From NCBI GenBank assembly GCA_030248065.1, contig JASAMV010006919.1, positions 1-64,000 on the forward strand: a stretch of 64,000 nt of DNA, in the 5' to 3' direction. Position 1 is the first letter of the stretch, and the number at the start of each line of letters is the position of its first letter. Shown here piece after piece: positions 38,301-51,000 of the stretch. The notes under the pieces were generated by a model. The model searched no databases. It was not told where the DNA came from and saw only the letters and a list, made by a program, of their open reading frames with translations. This DNA comes from Rhynchonema sp. JSB1_4 (taxonomy: Eukaryota; Nematoda; Chromadorea; Monhysterida; Xyalidae). The position numbers were made by a program, and so were the translations under genes.

Positions 38301-39290
38301 ATAAACACTTCGTTACATTGATCTCTTGGTATGTACCATGATATTCAATACTATTCTCTCATCACCATCGATCTTTCGTGACGATCTGTCACCACAAAGA
38401 TTACCTCCCTCTTTTGTTTGACTGGCGTTGACGGCCAAATTTCTCGCAAAAATGATATGCCCTGATGAGGGCTTCACATCAAATGTCGCCATTGAGACAC
38501 TCCGTAAATTCAAGAAGCCCGACTGCAAATATTAATCGATTCGCAATGTAATGTTTCATTCGCAGGTGACCAAAGGTCGTCTCGCGCTGGCCGAGAATCG
38601 CAATCGTTTCCTCGAGTCTAAGACGGGCTCGTTGTCCAACAAAATCAAACGTCTCGAATCACAAGTGGCCAGCTTGGAGTCGTCCAGTCAGCGATATGAG
38701 ACAGAACATAAAGTGCTCAGACAACAATGTGAACTGCTGGAACGGTGAGCCTTGCGGGCTTGGGTGTTTTTGGCTAGTGTTTTGTACCATTATGAGCCCG
38801 AGTATCAAACTTGGTTGTTGGATCGCATTGGTTACCTCTTGTTTCCCAACTAAGTTGGACTATTTATTACACTGCTAAACACTATTTTCGACCGTTTACT
38901 CTGGTCGAAATTATAATGGCACCGCTAGATCATAAGCGACCACGAAAAAAGTCGCGCGTGACCAAGGCAGATCTGATCCAATCATCATGTTTGATGCCGT
39001 TTATTTTTTCCGCAGTTGAGGTTCACAAGCTGAACCTTGTTTGTGGAACATGTACCGCCCCCACCCATACGAATTTTCCACTACCGAACCGCTGCCTGAT
39101 CCATAAAGCATTCACACTGCCCTTGATTTTCAGGCAGCTGCTAATGTGTCAAGAGAAGGCCCTGCTCTACATGCAATCGTGCGCCGCGGCAGGCGCCAAA
39201 AACGTGCCCCCAACTGGCGCTTCTGATGTGAAACATTTGCTGGAGGATCTACTCAAAACAACGTCGCTTTTGAAAGGAACCAGTGACTGA
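29350..39290 (+). CDS. C2H2 zinc-finger protein with C-terminal coiled coil, 579 aa
   Basis: Eleven exons in phase: 29350-29389, 29494-29613, 35568-35719, 35974-36121, 36265-36372, 36708-36869, 37152-37384, 37656-37771, 37876-38200, 38566-38744, 39134-39290 (TGA). Finger 1 uses C18, C21, H34, H39. Finger 2 uses C45, C48, H61, H66 and is split by the 6 kb intron 2. Finger 3 has C74, C77 and H90 but no final histidine. A long low-complexity middle (Pro, Ser, Thr, Gln, Asn) follows. A CYEC motif then leads into a charged heptad-rich helix of about 90 residues (about 440-530). This suggests a DNA-binding regulator that dimerises through the coiled coil; I cannot name an orthologue. The intron after 37771 starts GCAAGT, a GC-AG intron. 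The Rab-like gene lies inside intron 2 on the other strand. Confidence 0.8.
32436..34532 (-). CDS. Rab-like small GTPase with N-terminal extension and CKVM tail, 332 aa
   Basis: Five exons in phase (5' to 3'): 34532-34389, 34148-33968, 33792-33690, 33278-33152, 32879-32436 (TGA). Residues 1-48 are a basic, Ser/Pro-rich extension absent from ordinary Rabs. The GTPase core is complete: G55-DSGVGKT-62, STIGVDF effector loop, WDTAGQE at 103-109, NKCD at 163-166, SAK at 192-194. A long basic region follows, ending [14 protein letters not shown], so the C-terminus is a CAAX box (CKVM) beside a polybasic patch. A Met in the last position favours farnesylation, unlike the double-cysteine ends of most Rabs. 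The Gln of DTAGQ is kept, so hydrolysis should work. A role in membrane traffic is inferred. The gene lies wholly inside intron 2 of the zinc-finger gene. Confidence 0.88.
36123..36133 (+). promoter_or_regulatory. Example of the recurrent TGATGTTTCAC word
   Basis: This copy begins one base into the splice donor that follows the exon ending at 36121. It is one of 14 exact copies of the 11-base word on both strands (see findings). Its function is unknown. Confidence 0.5.
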
Positions 39291-41068
39291 AGCAGTATAT
39301 TATGTCCGAATTTGTGTTTTCTTTGCCAAAAAATATTGCGATGATCATACATTATTCATACTCTGTTTTGCCCAAAAATTCCATCTTGCTTGAATCAGGT
39401 GAATAATATTTTTTCATGTCGTTTTCCATGTTTTTACACACATTTATTTATATCTTCAGTATTTCTTGTGTGTGTTTCGATGTTATTAGTGATTTTTTTT
39501 GGTTGTGCTACTAATAATTCTGTTGTTGAATTTTGTTTATATTGGCAATAAGTTCACTTAGCTGTTGTTCATAAATCGAAAGCTTTTTTGCACAGTGTTT
39601 TTGCCGAGATTTTGTGTGGAAGGCTCTTGCCCAGTATTCACTTGATAATATTGTTATTTTGGTGCCCAATTTTAAGTATTGTATACATATCAGCGACTCG
39701 CATCACAGTATTGTTGTCTTACTATGGTACAACACTTCGTACTTAAAACATTTTTTGACCATTTTTTACTCGAAAACTTTACATGCTTATCATGAAATAT
39801 AGTGCGCGGTGGCTGCCTACCAAAAATGACCTGCTATGCAAACGTGTACAGTGACTTCAAACTTTGGTTTTTCGAAACTATCTCATATCTTGGCTTTGAC
39901 AATCAAAATGCACATCAGTATTATGCAAGATGATGTTTCATTTACACATGGTCAGTATTTTTTCAGTGCAGCTATGAACTAATTTCATTTCACACTAATT
40001 CTGTACAATCCCATCAATTTTTGTGCCTTGGTTTGCCGCCCAAAATTTTCGTCACTTGAGGTTATCAATATTTACTTCATTAACAAGTTCACTTAGAATC
40101 TGATTCCTGTCTCGTTGGAAATTGCCAATAACTTTTTTCACTTATTTGGAAACTTGTTTTTTTGGATTCGCGTAGTTCTTGGCCAAAAGTGTACAGAACG
40201 TTTTCACGGTGAAGGAAAGCCTTCTATTGTCTTCCTTCCCGATATTATTTTCCTCATTATTTTACGATTGATGTTTTTTGCTATGGTTCGTTACGTTCGT
40301 TTATCATCTTGTGTTACTTTAACTTTACCATACATAATGCAATAATTCGTATTAGACAAATAAAATTAGTCAATTCCAAACCGAAGTCACTTCGCATTTT
40401 CGAATACCGCTCAAAAATTTCTGAAACATCAAAGTACATGGCACAATTGGTTTGAAAAACAATTTCTCAGAGCTTTCCACCGAAAAATAAATGCATTACC
40501 AACATATTTCGATAAAAATTTCACCGAAGAGTGTGCTCGTCTGAAGCGTAAATACTTGCCTGCTGAAACATCAGTCAGTCGACAATCTACATCCAACAAC
40601 TGACGACGATCTGGTGTGAACAGGAGCTTCCGTATCGTTATAACGAATAGTGACAGTATGCCTAAACCGAACAAGTACGGAAGGCTGAACAAAATGGTTT
40701 CCGTACTTGTGGGTTCCCCCGTATGTGTGTGTGCACAGAATTTGTTCAGTAGCAACAGAAACACGGCAAACTCTTCCTTGATATGAAACGTTGGTGTATG
40801 CGTTCGTGAACTGCCACTTGCTCACAATTTGTCAATAGATCACAGTTCGTGAAATGAAAAGAACGCACCTAGAACGAAAGCGGTGAAAAAAACAAGTAAT
40901 AAATGTAATTGAGAATGAATATTTAAAGCATAATCAATTATAAATGAACTCATTCATCGGTTTCGAACTCATTAGATTTGGTAATTATTGTCGGTCGGTC
41001 GACATTAAGATACATACATACGTACGAAACCAAGACATGAATAAAGAAAATGTGCCTAAATTATAGTT
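39291..41068. other. Intergenic region between zinc-finger and receptor genes
   Basis: This AT-rich region lies between the 3' ends of two converging genes. It has no repeat of note apart from the TGATGTTTCA-type words at 39931, 40422 and 40564. One minus-strand open frame at 40429-40830 is listed separately. Confidence 0.6.
40429..40830 (-). CDS. Open frame with hydrophobic segments, possible exon
   Basis: A frame open for about 130 codons can start at an acceptor (GTGGCAG, about 40816) and ends at a stop at 40429. It encodes two hydrophobic stretches, one near the start and a stronger one (LPYLFGLGILSLFVITIRK), then a basic tail. It might be an exon of a small membrane protein or a receptor relic downstream of the SRX-like gene. 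No homology is recognised and no start codon was found. Confidence 0.25.
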
Positions 41069-44000
41069 TCATGTTTTTTGCTGGACGGTCGTGGTTAGTT
41101 TGCTGATATTTTGCTTCGGGTCGGGACGCCGAAGTAGAAAACGACGAAAATCAGCGATGTAAACAGCTGCGATACAGCTGGAATAAGGAGCGATGTGTTG
41201 TGATAAAAAGTAGCTGGTTGACACTTTGTCTGAGACCCTGAAATTCATTAACCTTCGTTTTCAGCGAGTACTGCTGTACGTAAAGGATGACGCAGCAGCA
41301 GTAAGTTTGCCCGATCTTCGACACGCTTACGCCTTACTGTTCGCTATTGATAAAGCAAAGACCAACAAATATTCCTATGGGCCGGCCCGAGCAAGTGTGC
41401 AGCACGAGGAAAACGCACACGAGGAAAAGTCACACGCAATGAGAATGTTCACGCAAAGGAACTTCCTCACGCGAGCAAATGACACATAATCTGAAACGCG
41501 ATTGATACCCACCCATTACTGGCATGCGAAACCAGCCAAGGGATGATGGTTGTCCAAAACCATCCCCATTTGTCCGTGGCCAAGGTCGACAGCCACGTAA
41601 AGCAGATGATGCAGAAATCGAAGAAAAACGTGTTCAGACAGGCCTGCGTGAAGAAACGCACTTCGGCCTTCTGACGCTTTTTCGCTTCCTCTTGGCCGAT
41701 GCCTGACACCTGTGTATCGAGTTTTACACCTTTGATGGTTACATTTTGCCAGCGATACAGAAGTATAATGTTGATCTGAACAAGAAACGTACGCTCTATA
41801 CATGCTTAATAGTATGCAGCAAATTCCACTGACTTTCATAAACGTTCAGTGACATTACTACACCTTGTTATTCATTCGTTTGATGTTGGCAAATGTGATG
41901 ACATTGATGGCCAATATGCCAAACACGAATATAACCGTGTACACTTGGTCTTGCCAAAACGTTGATATCTCAGCGCCACACCAAGTTTCGGCGTACGTCC
42001 AGTAATAACTAAAATACGATTTTGGAGAGTTGTTCTGTTTCGTAGGAAATTACCGTAAAAACCGAAATGCAAGGGAGTTGCTCTATTTTTTCACTGACCC
42101 CATTTTCAAGAAATTATTTTCGACATTGGCGAGAGCGCTCTAGATCCTATGTTAGTTTCGATCGATATTGCGAGGGGGCTCTATTCCGGGGAGCTCTATT
42201 TAGGGTTTTACGGTAAGGATACACTGATTATAGAGAATCGAAACCACTATGAGACTGGTCTAGGGATCGGTGTCGGGCGTCGGCCGGGTGTCGGGTTTCA
42301 GCATCTTTTTTGGTGCACTGTCGGGTCTCGGGTGTCGGCACTACTGTCGGGTGTCAGCATATTTTTCCACCTGGCACTCGCCGACACCTAAAATCTGCAA
42401 TTATCTACTGAAAACGGCAACTTTTACTTCCCGCTTTCGTAAAGAGGAAGACAGACGTCTGGTGACCACCACATGACATCACTTGACATTCCAGACGGTC
42501 TCTGATGGTGACACTAATATGTCGTCGCGCATGTGACACCCTGCGTGACACCTATACGTCCTATGTAATGATGCTTGCGTAGGATGACACCAAACCCAAA
42601 CATCAGTGACTAATCACAGACAGGTGGTGACCATGTAACAATGTCCCTATAAAAGGAGCTCATCCCGATCTCAAAGGTTCCCATCCGTATCCATCGTACA
42701 CCAGAAACCATACCACCCAGCATCGTCATATACCACATCGTACATACCGTACCAGCCATCAAGCCATCCGTCCATTACCGTAACCCATAATTGCATTGAT
42801 TACCCGTAACGTATTGTCATAGCAAGCATAATAAATCTACAATACAGTAACCTTGGTCCTCGTACATTGATTTACCGTCAAAGACTGACATTGTGTTCTA
42901 CCCTACACTAGGAGAACCCATAAAGAACCGGACTCGTTCTTTACACTTTTCAAAAATTTTCGCGCTTCGCGCGTGTTGTGCCGCACCGGATAGTTTACTG
43001 TAGCACTATTACTGGCATGACATGCCCCACCGGTCAGACCAAGCGCCGCAGGCGCGATTTGGGGAAATCTGACCCAACTTAGAAAAAAATTTCAAGAAAA
43101 TATGCCTCAAAAGGTCGTTTTTGGAAGAATTAGTAGGCCATTTTATTTGTCCGAGAAACTCGCGTCGGATCGGATGTCTGCCTGCCACAACTGTCAGGTG
43201 TCTGGTGTCGGCTACCCTGTCGGCACCGAACCCTAGATTTCCTAGATTGGTCTCGATGCTTACCCATGTATCGACTCTGGGTGATATTTTCGAAACGGTG
43301 TAAAGGTCGGTGGAAAGCTCGGTCGACAGCTCAGTGTGATAGACCTTGGTGTAAACTTGAAACATTCCACGTTAATAACAGGCAATGTTTCACGTTTACT
43401 CCGAGCTACGCCGACCGAGCTTTTGACCGAACTTTACGCCGACCTTCACGCCCAACTGACCTTTACACCGTTTCGAAAATTCCGCCCTCTGTCTTGACCT
43501 TCCAGAGTAACAAGAAAAACATACAACCCGTCAGGTGACAAAAAACCTTACTGCTCAGGAACATAGTAGATGAAACATTCTGGGTGAAAGTAGACGGCCG
43601 TTTGCGCCAGTATGATCACCCATGAAACGCTTAGCAATGCATTCGTGCGACCGGGAGAGAAAATCTGTGAAGTTTAAGTGGGTTAGTTCGAGTTTGAGCG
43701 TTGGCCAGGTTAACAATCGGGTCTTACCGGATTCACTGTCCCGTTTGTTCAGGATAAGGGATACTATTTCGAGATTTACTGATGAAAGTCAGGTCATGAG
43801 TGTTCGATAATGACGTACTTGACTACATCGCAAGGGACAATTGAGAATGCAAAAACGCCTCGGATATTAAAAATGTTTGTCCCTGATTATACATCTACAT
43901 TTATGTCTGATTATACATCTACATTTATGTACCGGAGTTTTTCGGTTACAGCCCCCCCCCCCCCGAATAGAGCGCCATGGGGCTCTATTCGGGATTTTTT

Positions 44001-45506
44001 TTCGTTCTGGTGCCCGTTTTGTGATCTAAATTTACCGACAAACAAGGAGCAAAGCGAGCTGTTGTACATGATATTTCATACTTTTTGGTCAAAATCTTTG
44101 CCTTTCATGCACATATAGAACCAAAATGTCTGTACAAAGCGTCTACAAGCCACAAAAAACGTGTTGTAATCAGGTATGAACCACATTCGAAAAGTACAAA
44201 AGTTTTACATGGGGCTCTATTCGGAAGATGGTTTGAATAAAGCCCCATTGGGCTCTGGGAATAAAAATAATTTTCAAAATCCGATTTCCCACCTACTACC
44301 GAATGGAGCCCCAAGGGCTGTAACTGGAAAACTCCGGTATGTATTCTCAACTTACAGTACACCAACGTTCGGTACACGTTCATCAACGACCAACATGCAG
44401 GTCACGTGTTTCGGGCGCTGATGATGCAACAGCAGTGAGGTTTGCCTATTTTGGCTTGTTTTCACAAACGGGCGAGGCGACTGGCCTCGTCGGCGCGAAT
44501 GCCTCGGCCCGATTGACACCCAAAAGTGGTACGAGAAAGTCCCCTTCCGCACAGAAAGGCTAAGTTCTCAGCCCAAGTTTGGTGAGTCTGACGAAAACCT
44601 CCTGGTCATAACGTCCACCTAACATCATCCCCCCAACCTCCTTGTGTGTCATCGGGTTCGTGATGGTCACCAATCGATTGCAAGCAATGGCGAACATCGA
44701 ATACAAACTGCCGAACCAGCCGAGCATACCGAATTGACCAACTTGTTTGCCCAGGAACGACCGCGACATTTCTGGGCCACGAGCCCTGATACGTGTGTTG
44801 AAGGAATATGAAAGCTTTAGTATTATTTCACCATAACTATTTTTTTTCGATTTTTCGATTTCGCGGACTCAAAACAGAAATGGTAAATAAAAGCATTTCA
44901 AACCAGTTTTTTTTCAAAAAATAAAACTGCTCACCACACTGTCATCGGAGCGGTCCAGAAAGCGAATATGCAGAGTCCGCAACAATCGCTGACAACCAGC
45001 GAGATGGTCAGCTTTGCCAATTGTCGATTGAGCGTTTTTGAACGATACGCGTACACCACACCGTGCGACGCGTTGATGATCAAACTGTGCACATGCGCAT
45101 GTTTCTCAGATATTTTACATAAATTACATACTTTGTACATTACATTCTCCGACTGTGACAAACTTTCTTGACATCCTCATCTAATTCAGGCCAGCTTTTC
45201 TTTCTGTGAGAAGGACCTCAGCCGATAACTGAAACTTTCGAACATTCCTAGGGTCCACAGCACAGTCCTTTAGTCCGAGTTAAAAACCGAGGTCCACTTG
45301 AGACATGTATAGCCATACGATTTTCCATCAGTTCGATCAGTGGGCATAACAAGAAGTACGATTTCACATGCAGCACCCAAAACCGACCCAATAACTGCCG
45401 ACACAAACACAATGCTGGCTGCGGCTATATTTTCGGCCGTAAATCCTGCCGTTGTGCGTCCATCCTCTTCAGTAACATTGACCGTTGCGTTTGTAAAATT
45501 CATCAT
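41069..45506 (-). CDS. Seven-transmembrane receptor, nematode SRX-like, 348 aa
   Basis: Seven exons in phase (5' to 3'): 45506-45388, 45084-44935, 44785-44638, 43664-43552, 42008-41864, 41775-41513, 41177-41069 (TGA). The N-terminus has two or three N-glycosylation sequons (NFT, NAT, NVT). Helices: TM1 about 27-53 with GLIIN, TM2 65-86 ending FWTAP, TM3 104-128, TM4 148-168, TM5 199-219, TM6 266-290, TM7 297-322. The DRY position at the end of TM3 reads CNRLV (125-129), and TM2 ends in the FW-x-x-P pattern I associate with SRX receptors. The cytoplasmic tail is short and basic. It is likely a chemosensory or peptide receptor coupled to G proteins; the ligand is unknown. Introns carry three or more transposons. 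Its start is the first of two adjacent Mets. Confidence 0.82.
42050..42216. mobile_element. Short MITE with TTACCGTAAAA ends
   Basis: Terminal inverted repeats of TTACCGTAAAAACC enclose about 140 bases containing CTCTATT words. It lies in intron 4 of the receptor gene, about 40 bases upstream of an acceptor. Confidence 0.65.
42262..43235. mobile_element. Element with TAGGG-CGGTGTCGGG ends
   Basis: The left end reads TAGGGATCGGTGTCGGGCG; the right end is the complement of TAGGGTTCGGTGCCGACAGG. GTGTCGGG units repeat just inside the left end. The family resembles the element at 60174-60600. The centre differs and looks like an inserted LTR-type sequence. No target duplication is clear. Confidence 0.6.
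42450..42910 (+). mobile_element. Possible solo LTR inside the GTGTCGGG element
   Basis: A compact promoter-terminator layout is visible: TATAAAAG at 42648-42655 and AATAAA at 42830-42835, in sequence unlike the surrounding repeat. No TG..CA ends or target duplication could be fixed, so the call is tentative. Confidence 0.3.
43932..44337. mobile_element. 406-base MITE with CCGGAGTTTT ends and TATGTA duplication
   Basis: The ends are CCGGAGTTTTTCGGTTACAG and the complement of CCGGAGTTTTCCAGTTACAG. TATGTA is present on both sides (43926-43931 and 44338-44343) as a target site duplication. Inner GGGGCTCTATTCGG units occur in both orientations. It lies in receptor intron 3. Confidence 0.85.
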
Positions 45507-48069
45507 GAGACAAGGCAAGTGGTCATCAGTGTTCGAATTGGACCTCGATTTCGAATCACGACCCGGAGAATTTCAATCCCGACAAGATCCCGAATCCATT
45601 TCCCGATTAAGAACCAAATCTCGATCGAGATCCGGCATTCTTGTCGGGTTTATTATCTATCGGGATTACATACCTGATGAAAATGGAGTTGACAGTCTGC
45701 TGCGCAAGTCTAAATCGTTTGTTTACAATATTGTTTGTTTAGGCTGGTTGCACAAGCGTTTTTAAACGATATGTATGAATTTCGTAACCTTTCATGGAGC
45801 CATTTTGATTTCGTGCTTCGATCAGTTAGTGACGTCAAAGTTTTTGGCCGTCAATGGATGTTCAATTTCTCAACAGCCTTGCGGCGAAATGTTAGGTAAC
45901 TTACAAATATTCCTTTAAAACGTTTGTGCAACCAGCTTAAATGAACCAGATTGCAAACAGACGATTGCACAGCAAACTGTTAAAGTTGACCTTTCGTTTA
46001 GAAACGCGCGTCTGCTGCTTGCTCAGCGATCAGCGTGCAATGTTTCAAGCTTACGCCGAGCTTACACTGAACTTTCTCACACCGAGCTTTCCACCGACCT
46101 TTACACCCAACTGACCTTTACACAGTTTCGAAAATATCACCCAAAGTTTGTTCTCTGTGGCACATGGTGCGGGACACAGGACAGCGGGAATAGGGTACAG
46201 TAGTTGAGAACCAGGCGTGGGCACGAGTCATATGGGCAGGGATGGAAATGTCAAAAAAATGTTGGGGGTAGAGTTCGACAGTCATCTTTTAAAGCCGTAA
46301 TGCCCAACTACCCGCAGTATTGGTTTGGTCCAATTAAACGCGAACTGCAAGACTCGGACACATTTTAATTGCTGTTTTTACTGCGTATGTAACAAGCAGT
46401 TTCTATTTTTGGCGTGCAATGGAAAATAATTGCATACAGGGTATGTAGGTGCGAACGCGCTATTGTTCTCAATTGGGAAACTTTTTGCATGTTGTGCCGT
46501 TTTATAAGTGAAAATCTAAGCAAGAAATACAGAGATCTGAGAAAATGAACAATGACTCAAGAACAAGCGTGGCGTGAATGAATACAGTAATGTAATATAA
46601 TATAACAAGAAAGCAAATGTCCTGGGGTATAAAAGCTAATATGGCTCCCAATGCAAATACAGGCATAGATAACGATACAAGTTGTAATGCCTGCATTAAT
46701 CATGCATAAAAGACGGATACTAGATTTATATATAAGTTGGACTCCTACAGACGTACGAGAAGAAAATTACCCATATTAACCCATATTCCGGCGTGGGCCC
46801 CGTACACTCCAATTAATAATTCGACCGTTGGGATGAACATGAAAAACGAAAATTGAGATATCAATAGAAGCGAATAGTTTATCTATATGCGCCAATCCTT
46901 TCGCAGTCGTTTGGGCATGCAGTTTTTGCGGAATAGAAAAATGTGATTTTATTCACATAATTTTTGCACGTGATATTTATTTCGTTCAATATTTTGATGG
47001 CAAATGCCTGCGATTGCTGTGTTTGGTTAGAGATTACGGTGTTCAATTGAAGCATCATAGACCAGGCAGGACAGTGATAACTCGTCGCTGGGCTCGGTGC
47101 GTGTATGCATGACAGCCAACCAAATCGGGTTTGAGAGGCCATTTTTCATTTTATTTTGTTATTTTCATGCCATTCCATCAAGATAAGATAAGAGACCCAG
47201 GTAGATCCTTCTGTGCCACCTGCCGCAGATTTTATGTTTCTCTTTGTTTTGACAATTCTTTTTCGATGCGTTTTCATGTTTATGTTACAAGGCGATGTCG
47301 GACGAATAAACTGGTTCGAATTTTCTGTTTCGCTCGAAAGCACGTAAAGCATCAGAACATACAGCTCGCTCGAGTTTTATTGCAGATGTGAATACATAAA
47401 TCGATAGAAAGGATAGCTATGAGAGAACACACATAAAAATAATAAAGGAAAGAAATATAAATTTACAAAACTACAATTATTATAGTTAAAACATCGACAA
47501 TGATACATTTCAAGCGCAGCACAAAATGAGACACAAACGATTAACGAACAACTGGCCCGCTCATCCCACACATGATAACAAACGAACAAACATAAAATTA
47601 TTCAACATTGTGTGATGAATCAAATCGGGTGCTTACTAATGGACAGACTCAGTCACCGAGTTGTGTATGATGTTTCATGAAGACAAACTTGTTAAAGTGC
47701 TCGAAACACATAACCTTAGAGCAAAAACAATTATATCAGTATGTAGTAGTTGCGCGCAGATACAAACCTGATAATGTCACATTTTGAGACTTCCAAACAA
47801 TATTTTGGTAATATAAAATATTAGTATAACAGAAACAACGCCTGATGCTTTGTCTGTACTTTGCCGTGCTTTCTGCATACGTCTCACCCAGAGCCTGCCA
47901 AGAAAAAGTAGTCAAATACCCACCAAAATAGCTACCTTGCTGATACAAACGACACAAAAGCCACGCGAGCTTCATCAATACAAGCAAGCAGATCGTGTCG
48001 TGACACTCGTCTGTCCCGATAACATAATACGTATCAAACTATATTGATATCATCAATCAAGCAATCGAC
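45507..48069. other. Intergenic region between receptor and PP4R3 genes
   Basis: No confident gene is seen. A possible receptor fragment is listed at 46502-46880. Further minus-strand frames near 47.0 and 47.9 kb have short splice-like breaks but no recognisable product. Confidence 0.5.
46502..46880 (-). pseudogene. Possible fragment of a second membrane receptor
   Basis: Two hydrophobic minus-strand stretches, about 46877-46767 and 46698-46572, can be joined through a GT-AG intron. The join gives about 80 residues with two predicted membrane segments and a stop. There is no start, no further helices and no clear motif. Its position just upstream of the SRX-like gene suggests a decayed tandem paralogue, but this is weak. 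Confidence 0.25.
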
Positions 48070-51000
48070 CTATCGAGTGGTGCCCCGATCGTGTTCAGTG
48101 TTGGTCGCGTCGAACCTCAACCGTTTGGCCGGCGGTGGTGTACCGACATCATCAGTGTTGCCAGCACCAGCCATTTCGCCACCCACATCGTCGTCATCAC
48201 GCACGGTCGACGTCACCGGTGGCGAATCGTGATGTTCCCGTTTCGCCGACTGACCACCACCACCCAGTGGACTGATGGTGTCCTCTGGCTCGTCAGTACC
48301 GGTGCTGGGCGAAGTCTTGCCACTGGTGGGCGGAGTTTTGCTGTTGTTCGCTGATTGGTCACCACCACCACCGTCACCATCGTCATCATCACCCTCACTG
48401 TCACTGTCCTCGTCGCTATTGTAATCGTACGCAACCAGACTGCCCTGAATTAGCAAGCACACACACTGTGTTCATCAGTCAATTTCAATTCTATTTTGGG
48501 CCATTTGGGTCGAGTAACGCGGAGTTTATAATTTCTTGTTCCAGCCATATTTAGTGGTAAAGTGATCGCACTGATTTTTACCGGTCCAAAAATTTATCAT
48601 CAGCAGCGGAGTAGAGAACTTTTAAACCCGTCGAAATCACAAAATTCGGCCTCAACAAACAAACCACGACAAAGCCCACTTTCATGTCCATGTACGCATA
48701 TAGCGCTCGGGTGCGCCATAAATTGAGTGTTCTATTTTCTGTCCATAGTATTTTTAACTTTCTGATGTTTCACTAATTGACTGACGCATAACGAACAGCC
48801 AAACACACACCTTGGCCCTGACGAGGACCGGTTGTGGGTTGGTGGTCGACGTGACCGTGGCATCAGCGGCCGGCGGCCCGCCGGGCTCGTCAGCGGTGCT
48901 CTTCGCTGATGATGTTTCACTGGCTTGCGCTGCACCGACCGTAGTACTGCTGCCATTGTTGTTGTCACGCTCACCCGTCGATGTTGTGACCACTGCTTCC
49001 GTCGATGTGGGTGAACCTGAAAAAATGAGCAATGGGAAATTATGACAAATCGATATTTTGTGGGATAGAATGTGGTTTGGGCATGTACAGAGTGGGTCTG
49101 ATCTCTGGACCCAAGAGCCGCGCACATCGTCAATCACGCAGCGGCGTGCATTTCTAAAAACAAATAACGGTAATGCAACGGCTCGGCTCAGACACGAATG
49201 CCAACCGCAATCCGTGTGCGCTGAGTTAAACGCCAAAAACGCTTACACGGAATTTCGGAAATTTTCCACGAAAAGAGAAGAAAAGAGCAAATGGCACACG
49301 TACTTCTGTTCTGCTCATTGGACGTAGTCAGTGTTTTGATAGTGATCGTGCGCGCCTGTTGACGCATTGGACGTGGCGTGAATACGGCGTTCTCATCCGC
49401 GTCATCTGAACATAAAAAATTTGGCGCTGTCAAATTTGATCGGACAGGATTTGGCCCGCACTTTTTGAATTTAGGATATTTCGAAATAACGTCTGTCAAT
49501 TTTTGACCAGGAACGCAGCATTCTTAGCCGCCTGAGAACTTTTATGCTAACCGAAACGTGACCAGGAGCACCCAACGTCCGATCAATCCAATAACGATCA
49601 AATTCGATACGAAAAATATTCATTCAAAAAAATATGCACGAAAACACAATGAGAAAAAAAAATAAAAACCACTCACCCCGGTCGCGTTTCACCGGCGGCA
49701 GTCTGTCGATCGCATCCAGCCCAGTGGCGTAATCGGCGTCTTTGGCTGCGGCAGCAACCGGTTTGATTGTCACCTGAACAACACAACGACAGTGAAACAT
49801 CAACGTTTATCATATAAGGCATTGTGCTGGAAACGGGCACGGCGGTTGGCCGCGTCTGAGTTTAGATAAATAAATAAAGCGATATATACTTGCGGGCCGG
49901 AAAAAAACCGTTTTTTTCCCGAGGCCCGGAAAAATACGTTTTTATTTTTCCGGAAATTTTTCCAAGTGGCAACTTTTGAAAAAAAAACGGGTTTTTTTCC
50001 AAAAATTTCCGAGATATTTTCCAAGGTTGCGAGAGGATGTTGTTAAAACCGATGTAAATCGGTACTAAACAGTTCATAATGAACACTTTTTAATCTCCAA
50101 GTGCATTTTTAGACTGTTTCAGGCCATTTCCTGACGAAATTTTGTCCAAAATAGGCGTTTTTGGACCATGCGTATCCTTAAGTACTGGAAAAATATTTGG
50201 AAAAAAACGGTTTTTTTCCAAAAAAAACGGTTTTTTTCCAAAAATATATTTTGCGGAAAAATACGCAAGTATAAACGATATCTTGCGATTTCGCTGTTTC
50301 TATGATTTCGACAAGCGTAAACGGGTCGAAATCACCGAAAGATCGAAACCGCACGGTGCGAAACACATCCCCAATCAACCACAATTGCCAGCATAAGTCT
50401 ACGTTCTAGCTGGCGAATTGGTCGGGGTCGGAACTTTCGTTCACTTTGCATATTATCACCAACGCGGTTCACATGGTATCAACCGTCGGTCGGGGTACAA
50501 GACTGTCCCTCCGTCGCTACATAACCGTTCACCATAGAAACCGTAAACTATACGTCAAAAATGATGCTAAAAATATGAAAAAAAAAACAGACACAAGCTC
50601 GACATCAACAACAAAATGAGAGACGCACCGAAGCACCTGCACCCGACAGCTCGCCTCCCGCCACACCGACCTCATCGTCCCAATCCTGCAAGGAGAGGAA
50701 CGAAGGAGGAAATAATGAATGCAAAAAGAGAGACAATATATAGAGGGCGTACTAGTAGACACAATAATTAACAGACCCTGACCGAAAAAGGGCCGGTGGT
50801 CGGACAAATGAGTGCAGCCAGGTGGACCAAAGAAAAACAACAGGCTCAAACGAGCGCATTTTTTGTGTTCCAATTTCTGGCTCAGGCCCGGTCCAATGTT
50901 TTATCTGCGTTGTCCGCTCTCCTTTGCCTTTGCTCACCCTGACGCGTTTCAATTCTCCCAAAACGGCCATTAAAAATCCAATCCGACACGTCAACAAACC

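Noticed and set aside
45480..45700. TTTCGAATCACG and TCCCGAATCC words resembling a tRNA B box
   Set aside because: No matching A box or cloverleaf stems; the words belong to a local GATTCGGGA-type repeat.
48754..49236. 160-codon minus-strand frame
   Set aside because: Only 49016-48811 is coding, as PP4R3 exon 22; the rest reads through introns.
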